The notes under the pieces: model-generated
What the model saw: the letters and a program-made list of their open reading frames with translations, nothing else
What the model was told of the DNA's origin: nothing
Databases searched by the model: none
Assembly (NCBI GenBank): GCA_025201865.1
Contig: MU602801.1
Span: 1-22,101, forward strand
Direction: 5' to 3'
DNA: 22,101 bases
Origin: Ramicandelaber brevisporus
Lineage: Eukaryota > Kickxellomycota > Ramicandelaberales > Ramicandelaberaceae
In this document: piece after piece, positions 1 to 7,481 of the stretch
Layout: each line of letters begins with the position of its first letter
Position numbering within the stretch: the first letter of the stretch is position 1
Position numbers and translations under genes: made by a program

Positions 1-2
1 AT

Positions 3-1169
3 CATTCAAGAAATCATCGGCAGCCATCATATGTTCAACACGACCGATCTGGCCACAATAGCAATAACAGTCGCGCATCAGCAGTTGTCAGCTCTCCACA
101 AGAGAATGATACGAGCGAACGGCATCGTGGATACTCGTCTCACGAAGATCTCATAGCCGATGTTGGCCAACATGCATCAACTCACCAGTATCAATCACAG
201 TCTTTACGACATAGTCAACATCAACACCAACACCAGCATCAACAGCGTCCATCCATACTCACTAACCGCGGTGCATCACAGTCTCGCATACAGTCTCGGC
301 ACAATAGTCAGTATTCACGTCGCATTTCAGATAGATTACGCGGTCCTGTAACAGGCCGAGACAGTACGGGCAGTGTAGGTCCAATCGAGTCTCATAGAAT
401 GAGTGATCATCGGCCACCGCCTCTCCCGCCAAGTCACCCGTATTTTGCATCCAATTCATCAAGAAACAGTGCGAATGAAAACGGCAACTACAGTGGCAAT
501 GTGAGAAGTGCGAGAATCCAGCGACAAATGACAGTTCCATCTCCAAGTCAGCGTTCAGTATCAGTTCCCGAGATTAAAGACATTGCTGTGCTTCCATCTC
601 ACATTGCAGTCATGCCAGACACTCGCACTCAACAGCAGCAACAGCAGCAACAGCAACCATCAGGATCAGCGTCAGCATCGGCATCCCCGCTTCCGCTATC
701 ACCTGCAGAGCCAGTTTGGTCGCGTGCGTACACAATATCATTGATTAACAACTCATCTCGTGAAGTATCATTTGCCATTGCATGTAGCTGTAGTGCATTT
801 TGTCCAGTCTATCCAGATTCAGGCACATTACAGCCAATGCAGCAAACCGAAGTGTCAGTTCCACTCGATTTGGACATTATTGCAGGATGGCCAACTCGAT
901 CTTCAATGCTATATGTACTCGCCAATGGTATTATTCAAAGCACAGTTACGCTTGATTACATTATGCCAGTATCTCCATTATTGTCCTCATTATCAATGCG
1001 GCTGTCATCAAAATCACAATATTACAGTACAGTGAGCAATCAGAGTCAACAGTCGCTAACAGGACGTCTATCAAGCGTTAGTAACAGAAGCAACCGGAGT
1101 AATCGAAGCAACAGTAGTGCAACTGGCACGCCTGCTTTAACCTCTCAAAAACACATTCCACCTCTATAG
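3..1169 (+). CDS. Ser/Gln-rich protein with possible ASH/PapD-like C-terminal domain (5' truncated)
   Basis: The frame is open from the left edge, so the N-terminus lies outside the window; 388 residues are visible, ending at TAG 1167-1169. The first two thirds look disordered: rich in Ser, His, Gln, Arg and Asn, with a His/Gln patch near 215-245 and a nine-Gln run (630-656, mixed CAA/CAG). From about 714 to 990 the composition changes to ordered, beta-rich sequence. A segment beginning VWSRAYTISLINNSSREV is followed by YPDSGTLQPMQQTEVSV. That pattern (hydrophobic strand, then a P-x-S-G-x-L-x-P turn, then alternating hydrophobics) is what MSP/ASH-type immunoglobulin folds show. A Ser-rich tail follows. 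I do not recognise the whole protein and the domain call is inference. It converges on the minus-strand membrane-protein gene 222 bases downstream. An internal ATG at 399 exists, but the frame clearly continues upstream of it. Confidence 0.75.
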   Translation, partial: HSRNHRQPSYVQHDRSGHNSNNSRASAVVSSPQENDTSERHRGYSSHEDLIADVGQHASTHQYQSQSLRHSQHQHQHQHQQRPSILTNRGASQSRIQSRHNSQYSRRISDRLRGPVTGRDSTGSVGPIESHRMSDHRPPPLPPSHPYFASNSSRNSANENGNYSGNVRSARIQRQMTVPSPSQRSVSVPEIKDIAVLPSHIAVMPDTRTQQQQQQQQQPSGSASASASPLPLSPAEPVWSRAYTISLINNSSREVSFAIACSCSAFCPVYPDSGTLQPMQQTEVSVPLDLDIIAGWPTRSSMLYVLANGIIQSTVTLDYIMPVSPLLSSLSMRLSSKSQYYSTVSNQSQQSLTGRLSSVSNRSNRSNRSNSSATGTPALTSQKHIPPL

Positions 1170-1187
1170 AATAATTTGCTATTCTGC

Positions 1188-1240
1188 TATTCTCTTCTCT
1201 ATTCTCTTCTCTATTCTCTTCTCTATTCTCTTCTCTATTC
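1188..1240 (+). repeat. 12-bp tandem repeat (TATTCTCTTCTC, 4.4 copies)
   Basis: The unit TATTCTCTTCTC occurs four times without change and then a partial fifth time. It starts 19 bases after the stop codon of the upstream gene, so it probably sits in its 3' UTR. The flanks (TACTCGATTC, TACTCTACTC) look like decayed units. Confidence 0.9.
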
Positions 1241-1391
1241 TACTCGATTCTACTCTACTCTGCGCGTTTGATTTGATTTGGTTATTCTACTATTCTACAT
1301 CTTAAAATTTACACGAAGAAAAAGAGTTTCAAAAGACAGGGAGGTTTGCGAGTAAAAGAAAAAAGAAAGAAATGAAAGGGAAGGGAAGAGG

Positions 1392-2805
1392 TTAGCGTTT
1401 GTTAGATGAGACATTACCTGGTGCAGGTGCAGCTTCTGGTAGCATTCCAAGCGCTGCCATGATCTCGGGTCGAAGTTCATCACCATTGGTTAAGAATGAA
1501 GACTGTCGATAATCCACACCTGGCACATACAACGGCGTTGGCGACCGATCAACCATGTCATTGTTAAACCCTGCTTGCAAACTACTTGGTGAAACCACCG
1601 CATCATCCTCTTTAACTTCCTCAAATGCATCCATTGCATCGTCCGCCATCATTCCATGTTGCTGAGAATACTGCTGCTGCTGCTGCTGAGAATGTTGATA
1701 TTGATGATGGTGCTGATGATATGTAGTTGCATGAATTGGTCTGTACGCTGGCTGTGGTTGCTGAGGCACTTGTGGTGAAAATTGCAGTTTGAAACCTCCC
1801 GACCCTCGTTTAGCACGATGTGGCGCTGTGATAGTCATCGATGGACCTGCGATTGATGAGGCGCGCTGAGTCTTACGAACACGATGTCTACAGAAAAACA
1901 TCATGAAGCCGAGAATTGCTAAAGCGCCACAGGCTGAACCGACAATAACACCGGCGATTGCACCTGGAGAAACGTTGGTTGTTTCGATCGGATCTGATGG
2001 AGACGAAGATGAGGGAGAAGATGAGGGAGAGGATACTAAAGAGTCGGTGGCTGATGGCGAAAGTGGAGATGGAGAGATGATTGTGGGTGATCCAACTACT
2101 GGACCATTCGATGGTGAAGGCGATGTCGCGGATGGTGTTGAGATGTTTCGAGGTGTGTCGATGAAGATCTGAGCACGAACGTTGAAGTATCTACACTGAG
2201 CTGCCAGGCTATCCCATTGACACGTTACGCTGTTAAATGTGTTTGGCATTCGACATTCGGAGCTGTCTGTAATGGCCTGACAATCGCGCGGACACATTAG
2301 TGGCTGCTGGAGACATGCAAAGTAGCCACATGGAGTGCATCCGTCAGAGCAGCCGGAGCCTATGATACGACATGGAGCTATACATGTAATCAAACATACA
2401 ATTAAGTCAAACATACAATTAAGTCAAATCGAATCAAAGCAAGAATAACAGTAACAATCAGGAACGGAGAATGTGTCCAATTGTCAGTAATTGACACTGC
2501 AAATCAATCGGAGTGTATGACTATCAAATACACGTGGTTGATGGACGGTAACTCAACTCAACTCAACTCAACTCAATCCAGGAGGTACACAGATCAAATG
2601 TACCTGTAAGCACAAAAAAAACCTGTCTCGGTACCGGTGCAAAAAAGAGCTGTTGTTTGCAAAACGTACGTTCTTGCTGAGCGTAGCAACTCAAACTCGA
2701 CAACAGCAGCAACAGCAGAGTCGCCGCCCAGGTTAGAGTCTTGAACACCATGTTGCTGCTGTTATTACTACTGATACTGCCTTGTCGGCGCTGTAAACGA
2801 AGCAT
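1392..2805 (-). CDS. Type I single-pass membrane protein with Cys-rich ectodomain (two exons)
   Basis: Model: exon 1 from 2805 to 2670, exon 2 from 2377 to 1392, 373 residues. An in-frame ATG at 2751 has a much better context (AAC ATG G) and would give 355 residues. The ATG at 2805 is the first one after a 256-base AUG-free stretch. Exon 1 encodes a signal peptide (Leu run, ending SCYA|QQ near residue 42). The spliced ectodomain has ten cysteines (48, 55, 59, 62, 67, 74, 78, 87, 98, 107), an even number suiting disulfides. A Ser/Pro/Thr-rich stalk follows (about 120-180), then a membrane segment at about 184-208 with small-residue spacing and a basic stop-transfer HRVRK. The cytosolic tail of about 165 residues has His/Gln runs and an acidic patch. 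The shape resembles fungal wall-stress sensors (Wsc/Mid type), but I recognise no WSC signature, so sensor function is a guess. A different donor at 2603 would insert 22 residues and give eleven cysteines. Confidence 0.6.
2391..2424 (+). repeat. 17-bp direct tandem duplication
   Basis: CAAACATACAATTAAGT occurs twice back to back, inside the predicted intron and close to its 3' splice site. The duplication also duplicates an in-frame ATG-containing segment on the minus strand, creating a spurious start at 2414. Confidence 0.9.
2550..2574 (+). repeat. AACTC pentamer repeat, 5 copies
   Basis: Five perfect AACTC units lie within the predicted intron of the membrane-protein gene. Confidence 0.9.
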
Positions 2806-3450
2806 AGACTGTGCCTGCACTATTGCGAAAGGAACCAGCCTCCGTCTAGCGTTCGAATAATTGTGTTCCTGTTGTTTTTGTGTTTTTTGTTTTTGTTTTT
2901 GGTAGTATTTTTGTGAACAGCAAAGTAGTGTGTGTAAACCTGTGTATGCTTGTGTGTGTGAGTGTGCAAGTATACAGAACGGCAGCCGATGACACGAGAG
3001 AGAATTAGGAAAAAAAAATAGTCGGTGGTTGCACAAAGTTACGAACACAAAAGAAGGCGGACATGGTCAGGCAAACCACCAAAGCGTCTGTTGCCTCCCT
3101 TCATTCCTCCTCCTCTCTTTTTTTTTCTTGCTTTCGAAGTGCAATGACGCACCGCCACAGTTGGATTAATCCCAGGAGGTTGGAACTTTCTAATGCGAAT
3201 AAACTGTGCGAAAGCACTATTAAAACTAAATGAATAGAAAACATGACGATTGACGATTGACGATTGACGATTGATAATGGGCGTGAATTACATGGAGTAT
3301 TAGATGGCTGGCTGGTCGAAAGATTGGATGGTGACTAAAAAGAAAAGAGAGAGAGATGTGATTAATAGATGCAAAAAAATGAAGAAGAACACGATAAATA
3401 TTGATAACTAGCAAATCAACCTTGATACTGGGGGTGAGGAAGAGGTAAGT
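2806..3450. other. Intergenic region, 645 bases, no supported gene
   Basis: This holds the presumed promoter and leader of the minus-strand membrane-protein gene and the 3' flank of the small gene to its right. Bases 2806-3061 contain no ATG on the minus strand. T-rich runs occur on the plus strand at 2875-2912 and 3116-3128. A 7-bp tandem repeat lies at 3248-3275. The short open frames here are low-complexity and lack good starts. Confidence 0.6.
3248..3275 (+). repeat. GATTGAC heptamer repeat, 4 copies
   Basis: Three perfect GATTGAC units are followed by GATTGAT. They lie in intergenic DNA downstream of the small minus-strand gene. Confidence 0.9.
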
Positions 3451-3455
3451 TTATT
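3450..3455 (-). terminator. AATAAA poly(A) signal overlapping the stop codon
   Basis: The minus strand reads CCAATAAACT; the TAA stop of the small protein is the centre of the AATAAA. A cleavage site would be expected 10-30 bases further on, around 3420-3440. Confidence 0.4.
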
Positions 3456-3612
3456 GGCCGGTGGCAATGTTGGGCGAGATGACAATCATACCGTCAACCA
3501 GCCAGTCGTGGCCGCACATCATGCATGGGACAAAAGTGCCGTCGCGGCGGAAATAGCCACCTGGGCAGTCACCTGACATGTCGATGTTTGAGCTTGAATT
3601 GGCACTGCTCAT
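3451..3612 (-). CDS. Candidate small Cys-bearing protein, 53 residues, unknown function
   Basis: It starts at ATG 3612 (context AAAAG ATG A, purine at -3) and ends at TAA 3453-3451. The N-terminal third is Ser/Asn-rich; the ordered part contains CPGGYFRRDGTFVPCMMCG followed by HDW and a hydrophobic IVISP stretch. The C-P-G-G-Y-F...D-G-x-F-V-P-C-x-x-C-G spacing has a faint likeness to Cys-rich GCC2/GCC3 or EGF-like modules, and the CxxC could bind metal, but I recognise no family. There is no signal peptide. Support for a real gene is indirect: no ATG occurs on this strand for 949 bases upstream, the stop lies inside an AATAAA signal, and the composition is unlike the flanking microsatellites. 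In the same frame the DNA stays open up to a good 3' splice site at 3702, so the transcript may have a spliced leader. Confidence 0.5.
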   Translation of the reverse strand: MSSANSSSNIDMSGDCPGGYFRRDGTFVPCMMCGHDWLVDGMIVISPNIATGQ

Positions 3613-3642
3613 CTTTTGTTGATAACCTGTTATGCTTGATAG

Positions 3643-3672
3643 GCTTGAGCTTGAGCTTGAGCTTGAGCTTGA
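3643..3672 (+). repeat. GCTTGA hexamer repeat, 5 copies
   Basis: Five perfect GCTTGA units, with a further isolated copy at 3633, lie 31 bases upstream of the small-gene ATG. On the transcript strand they read TCAAGC repeats. Confidence 0.9.
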
Positions 3673-3766
3673 GAGAGGAGAGCCGAGACGCACGCGAATC
3701 GCTGCAAGAGAGTTGGAATAAATAAAGAGTGTGCGGTTGCAACAAGAGATAGAGTATGGAAGGTGC

Positions 3767-3839
3767 GCGTATACGTGAGTGTGTGTGCGTGTGCGTGTGT
3801 TCGCTTGTGTGTGTTTGCTTGTGTGTTTGTGTGTGTGTA
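3767..3839 (+). repeat. GT-rich microsatellite
   Basis: The tract is an imperfect run of GTGTGT, GTGCGT and TTGTGT units. Its open frames on the minus strand (Thr/His repeats) are simple-sequence artefacts. Confidence 0.85.
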
Positions 3840-4237
3840 AGCGACGCAGCAGCGCACTTTGTCAGGCTCTGCCAACGGACCTTAACTGGAAAACAATTAC
3901 AGTAGTTGTCGGCACTGGTATGTGAAGTGTCGTCTGTCAGAGGGTCAGAAGGTCAGGTACGATAGCAAAAGACTGGGAAATCGCGAGCGGTTATGACTGT
4001 GAATGCTTAATGACAGGAATATGTGTGTGCTGGACGAGAGGAAATGCGCGTACCTCTGTGTTTGGTTTGCAAATCGCGTGTGCGTGTATCTTCTCTGACA
4101 AGTGCCACTCTTGATAATAGTTCTTCTTCTTTTTCTTCGTCGTCTTCTTCTTCCTCTTTGTCTTTTTGGCTGGATGTGCTAAAGTAAATACAAGGCAGAG
4201 CAAAGCAGAGTAAATGGAGGAAGAGGCGGTTACCAGC

Positions 4238-4285
4238 GTGTGTGGGTGTGAATGTGCGTATATGTGTGCGTATATATGTGTGTGC
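4238..4285 (+). repeat. GT/TATG-rich microsatellite
   Basis: This is an imperfect run of GTGTGG, GTGCGTATATGTG and TATATGTGTG units. It gives open frames in several phases with no protein character. Confidence 0.8.
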
Positions 4286-4373
4286 GAAATGATCGCGTGC
4301 AAATGTGAGGCAGATGTACTGTTTACAAGGCTTTGTGATGCGAAGCGACAGCGGGTGGTGCAAATGTCGAGGT

Positions 4374-4380
4374 TTTTATA
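4374..4380 (-). promoter_or_regulatory. TATA-box-like element (TATAAAA) for the small gene
   Basis: The minus strand reads GCAAAATATAAAAACCTCG. It lies inside the AUG-free interval, 760 bases upstream of the small-gene ATG, and would place initiation near 4340-4350. It could also be chance in AT-rich DNA. Confidence 0.35.
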
Positions 4381-4840
4381 TTTTGCTTCTGAATGGAGCG
4401 ATGATGTGGGAGGAGGCAACAAATCAAAATGGGGGAGGGGAGTACTGTGCTAGGTATGAGACTGAAGAGCTCACTGTTTGTTGGTGGTAAGTTGGAGAGA
4501 GAGTGTGTGCAATTGCAACTGGATGTGTGTAGGCTTCTTCTTTGTACAGTCTCCTCCACACCATAATTATCAGAGTAAAAATTGAGGGAGGAGGAAAAGT
4601 CGAGGTAGTTACTCCAACAGCACCAGCAACAAACAATGAGCCAAAATGGGAGGGAGAGAGAACTCAATGTGGTGACGGTGGAGGAAAAAAAAAGATGCGA
4701 GCCGTTTCTTTAACTCTGACTAGAAGGCAAAATGGGTGATGTGGATAGGCAGCAAGGATCGGAGGAGATACGGCTACGAGAGGAAGAGTGCCGCTGCAGA
4801 CAAAAAAGTTGGCGGTATTTCTTGAGAGAAAAAAAAACAG

Positions 4841-4978
4841 TCGCTGTTACTTCTGCCGTTGCAGTTGCCGTTACAGTTCTTTTTGTTGCTGTTGTTGTTG
4901 TTGCAGGCGGCGCAGTTGCAGTTGCTGGCACTGTGGTTACTGTTACTGTTGTTTGTGTTGCTGCTGCTGCTGTTGGAA
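4841..4978 (+). repeat. GTT/GCT/GCA triplet repeat tract
   Basis: Runs of GTTGCTGTTGTTGTTGTTGC type have period 3. The tract would encode poly-Val/Ala (+) or poly-Asn/Ser (-), but there is no sign that either strand is translated. Confidence 0.8.
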
Positions 4979-5126
4979 AAATTGTAAAGGCGAGTGGCGA
5001 AAGCAAGCAACAGTGACCGTGTAATTGAACGAAAGAGAGAAATGTGAACCACACTCTTCCATCGACTGACTGCCTGTTTTAGCGAGTTCAGGAAGCGTGC
5101 TGGCGGCTCCACAGTAAAAAATAAAG

Positions 5127-5230
5127 TGGTGGTGGTGGTAGTAGTGGTGGTAGTGGTGGATGATGTGTGTGTGAAGCTGAAACGACGTGGGATACACATA
5201 CACATACACATACACACATACACACACATG
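5127..5230 (+). repeat. GTGGTG array followed by CACATA array
   Basis: GTGGTGGTGGTAGTAGTGG-type repeats pass through TGTGTGTG into ACACATACACATACACATAC. The two halves are partly complementary (GT-rich against CA-rich), so the single strand could pair on itself. Confidence 0.8.
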
Positions 5231-5425
5231 CGCGCGAATACACACGAACAAATATCTCTCCTCCCCCCTTTCCAATATAGACCGATCAATCTCTTAATAC
5301 TTTGAACATGATCAGTGTGAATATTAAAAGATCGAGTTGTGAGAATTGTAACCTCATCAATAAAAACAACAATAACTTGAACCTTAACATTAGTAATATT
5401 AGCGGTAGGAAATGAACTCGTGCTT

Positions 5426-5581
5426 TTATTCAAAGATAGCACGATACTTTTCTGGACATCCTTTAGTTGAGATGAAGGTAAATTTCGAAGGTGCGATCCC
5501 CGACAGCACCAACCATACATCTTCTCCGAGGTGTTGTGGCAGATTTGCAGAGCACACGTTGAGGCCAACGATGTTGAGCAT
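5426..5581 (-). pseudogene. Fragment resembling an F-box-like protein C-terminus, in frame after the stop of the F-box-like gene
   Basis: A 51-residue open frame runs from ATG 5581 to TAA 5428-5426. Its last 32 residues align with the end of the adjacent F-box-like protein with one gap: D-V-W-L-V-L-S against D-L-A-L-A-V-T, then FISTKGCPEKYRAIFE against FIARKCPKKHRSAFE. It is in the same frame as the upstream gene, separated by TAA (5605-5603), six codons and a TAG directly before its ATG. Its own stop lies inside AATAAA. It could be the relic of a tandem paralogue, a duplicated last segment cut off by new stops, or a cassette used through an alternative 3' splice (CACTAG| precedes the ATG). 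Confidence 0.5.
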
Positions 5582-5602
5582 CTAGTGAACATCACTAGTG
5601 AG

Positions 5603-7207
5603 TTACCACCACTTAACTTCAAACTGATACTTAGCTTCAAACGCAGAACGGTGTTTCTTTGGACACTTTCGTGCTATGAAACGTTCCAAATGAGGCATCT
5701 TCTCTGTCACGGCGAGTGCCAGATCTTGATTCCACACAATCTGCTTCCAATCAAACCACGTGATACCACACATTGCAGCACTGCTTTGGAGCAATTGAAT
5801 GGTCTCATCAATATCCACGAATATACACTCATTAAAATTTAATTCGGTCAGCTGTGGCATCTGCAGAATGTAAGCAGCTGCGGATGGTGCAATTGACATT
5901 TGGCAACCAATGTTAATCTCTATATAGTATCGACGCTTCAGTGGAATCGCAGCCGGATTAACAACAACTCTTGAGTTTAACCGTCCAATCCAGAAATACA
6001 CAAGTTGAGGCAAACGATTCATAATAGTGTCAAGTTGGAACACATCGTGGTTGTATCTTGAAGCGTCGTTCTTATTTGGCACATCCGAGTGCTCCAATCC
6101 AATAGTGAGTCGCTGAAGCTGCGGGTTAAGATCAATGATATCCATCAGAATTGAAGAGGAAACAGTACCAATGGTTAACACTGTCAAACAATGCCAGCGC
6201 TGAGATGGAACAATGATGTGAGCATAGCCAGAGTATTCAGGCTTCCAATTGTACGTCTCATGTAAATTTATTCTTCGATCATTGCGATCAGGTAAGGCGC
6301 ATGAACCGGTACCAAAGTCAATTTGCTTTAGCTGCGGGATTCGACTGGCTGCGATACTCTCTACACTATAATCTTCACGATTGAAACAACACGATGTCAT
6401 TTCCAGTACTTTTAGCTGTGGAAATACCAAGTGCTGTCCATCATTGCCTCTAATACCAAAAAGTTCATGAGCCAATTGTGCTGTACAAACGTAATGTCCA
6501 TTTGCCCTGAGTTTAACAATGTACGGTGCTAATTCTCGCACAATCACTTCATTTGAAGTTGTATTAAGATTGATCTTCAGTCTCAGCTTTGATCTCTTTG
6601 AAGGATATAGCAAATCAACAAAGCCGGCAGCTCGTCTCCATTCGCCTCCTATAACATCTGCACCAGAATCATGTCCAAAGTAACAATTAGTGCGCTCCAA
6701 ACACTCGAGTCTATTGATTGCAGCTGCCAATTTGTCAAACTTTACAGGTGTATTATATTTACAAAATTGCAAGTTCAACTTTTGAAGCATCTTGGACTGC
6801 TTGATCAGCTTCATCAACATTTCAGCCATGTCAGTAGTGGTTTCGTAATCAATGCTGACTTTCAAATGCGTTGCATGTTTGACAAATGGCAACCAGTCGA
6901 ATTTGAACTCACTCACTATGTCATCGACAAAGTTGATGCTGCGTACAAAATGGCCGTACTTTTCCAGCATGTGTCGCCTCGCCTTACTACCTCTGATGTT
7001 AATGAATGTACTCAATTCGACCCAAACACGAGGGAGGAACAGACTGTGGAAAGAACGGCTGACTCCGAGTAGTTTGGCGGCATCTCGTCCCTCAAAGAAC
7101 AAGCTGATCTCTTCTGCTAGTTCAACTGGCAAGTACAGCAAAGGAAGAGTCGGCTGCTGCTGCTGTTGTTCGGGCTCATCTGGTTGTTGTTTACCGTCGT
7201 TTGTCAT
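5603..7207 (-). CDS. F-box-like, leucine-rich protein
   Basis: The protein has 534 residues from ATG 7207, and the frame is also open upstream. In-frame ATGs at 7311 and 7279 would add 35 or 24 residues, but that added sequence is hydrophobic (FVVLG, VDFFF) and looks like untranslated pyrimidine-rich DNA. I chose 7207 because the residues after it (acidic/Gln-rich, then LPLLYLPVELAEEISLFFEG) match the usual start of fungal F-box proteins. The F-box-like helix set spans about 21-70 (LPVELAEEI...DAAKLLGVSRSFHSLFLPRVW). The rest has irregularly spaced leucine-rich segments (for example LPQLVYFWIG, MPQLTELNFNECIF), as in LRR-type substrate receptors. F-box proteins bridge substrates to Skp1/Cul1 ubiquitin ligases; the substrate is unknown. 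It shares a layout with the partial gene at 21526. Confidence 0.75.
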   Translation of the reverse strand: MTNDGKQQPDEPEQQQQQPTLPLLYLPVELAEEISLFFEGRDAAKLLGVSRSFHSLFLPRVWVELSTFINIRGSKARRHMLEKYGHFVRSINFVDDIVSEFKFDWLPFVKHATHLKVSIDYETTTDMAEMLMKLIKQSKMLQKLNLQFCKYNTPVKFDKLAAAINRLECLERTNCYFGHDSGADVIGGEWRRAAGFVDLLYPSKRSKLRLKINLNTTSNEVIVRELAPYIVKLRANGHYVCTAQLAHELFGIRGNDGQHLVFPQLKVLEMTSCCFNREDYSVESIAASRIPQLKQIDFGTGSCALPDRNDRRINLHETYNWKPEYSGYAHIIVPSQRWHCLTVLTIGTVSSSILMDIIDLNPQLQRLTIGLEHSDVPNKNDASRYNHDVFQLDTIMNRLPQLVYFWIGRLNSRVVVNPAAIPLKRRYYIEINIGCQMSIAPSAAAYILQMPQLTELNFNECIFVDIDETIQLLQSSAAMCGITWFDWKQIVWNQDLALAVTEKMPHLERFIARKCPKKHRSAFEAKYQFEVKWW

Positions 7208-7481
7208 CGTCGTGTGAGCGAAATCAACGTTTGGTAGTGGAGTAGACTGCTTGAGAGAACGAAAAAAAAAATCGACCATTCCGAGCACAACAAATAGCTT
7301 GATCACCATTGCCTCCAAACATTCATTTCGACTGCCATTTCACCTTATCTAAATGAATTAGAACAGTTAGTAATAAAGCACCATTGATAGTGATAGGAAC
7401 TAAACGTTACTTGTTTAAAAAAGAGAAAGAGAGTTTGTGTTTTTGTGTAAGAATTCCATAAGATAAGAGTACTGCTATTAA

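Larger units (their letters stand above)
2378..2669 (-). other. Predicted intron of the membrane-protein gene
   Basis: On the minus strand the donor reads GAAC|GTACGT (intron starts at 2669) and the acceptor reads ACATGTATAG|CTCC (intron ends at 2378). Both sides are phase 1, so the signal-peptide exon joins the Cys-rich exon in frame. At 292 nt it is long for a fungus. It contains two tandem repeats: AACTC x5 (2550-2574) and a 17-bp direct duplication (2391-2424) just before the acceptor. A second in-phase donor, CAG|GTACAT at 2603, and a second acceptor, ATCATAG at 2360, are possible. Confidence 0.5.
3613..4561 (-). other. 949-base AUG-free upstream region of the small gene
   Basis: Scanning every line of the plus strand for CAT finds none between the ATG at 3612 and the one at 4564, so any minus-strand transcript starting in this interval would have the 53-residue frame as its first AUG frame. 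The minus strand is C/A-rich here because of GT-type microsatellites on the plus strand. A strong 3' splice site (pyrimidine tract ending CTTGCAG) ends at 3702, and a possible donor CAGAG|GTACGC lies at 4053, which would make a 352-nt leader intron. I see no second coding exon, because no upstream ATG exists. Confidence 0.45.
4562..5425. other. Low-complexity intergenic region, no supported gene
   Basis: The stretch is dominated by simple repeats: GTT/GCT-type triplets (4841-4978), GTGGTG and CACATA arrays (5127-5230), and several A-runs. Long open frames on both strands are products of these repeats (Val/Ala on one strand, Asn/Ser/His on the other). From about 5281 to 5425 the sequence is non-repetitive and probably 3' UTR of the F-box-like gene; the minus strand has a CAATAAAAAC poly(A)-like signal near 5360. 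Confidence 0.6.

Noticed and set aside
3643-3672. Regular GCTTGA repeat considered as a CRISPR-like array
   Set aside because: The units are directly adjacent 6-mers without spacers, in a eukaryotic sequence; it is a simple microsatellite.
3991-4667. Several overlapping minus-strand frames rich in Lys/Glu/His/Ser
   Set aside because: Between 3613 and 4561 no minus-strand ATG exists, and the frames are open in all phases because of AAG and CA repeats.
4732-5016. Plus-strand frame with a strongly hydrophobic Val/Ala stretch that looks like a membrane protein
   Set aside because: The hydrophobic part is the translation of a GTT/GCT triplet repeat, and the reverse strand reads equally well as poly-Asn/Ser. 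There is no non-repetitive coding signal.
4774-5640. Long minus-strand frame of 288 codons
   Set aside because: It runs through several microsatellites (His, Thr, Asn and Cys-Met runs) and overlaps the end of the F-box-like gene in another frame. Its non-repetitive part is better explained by the F-box tail fragment and 3' UTR.
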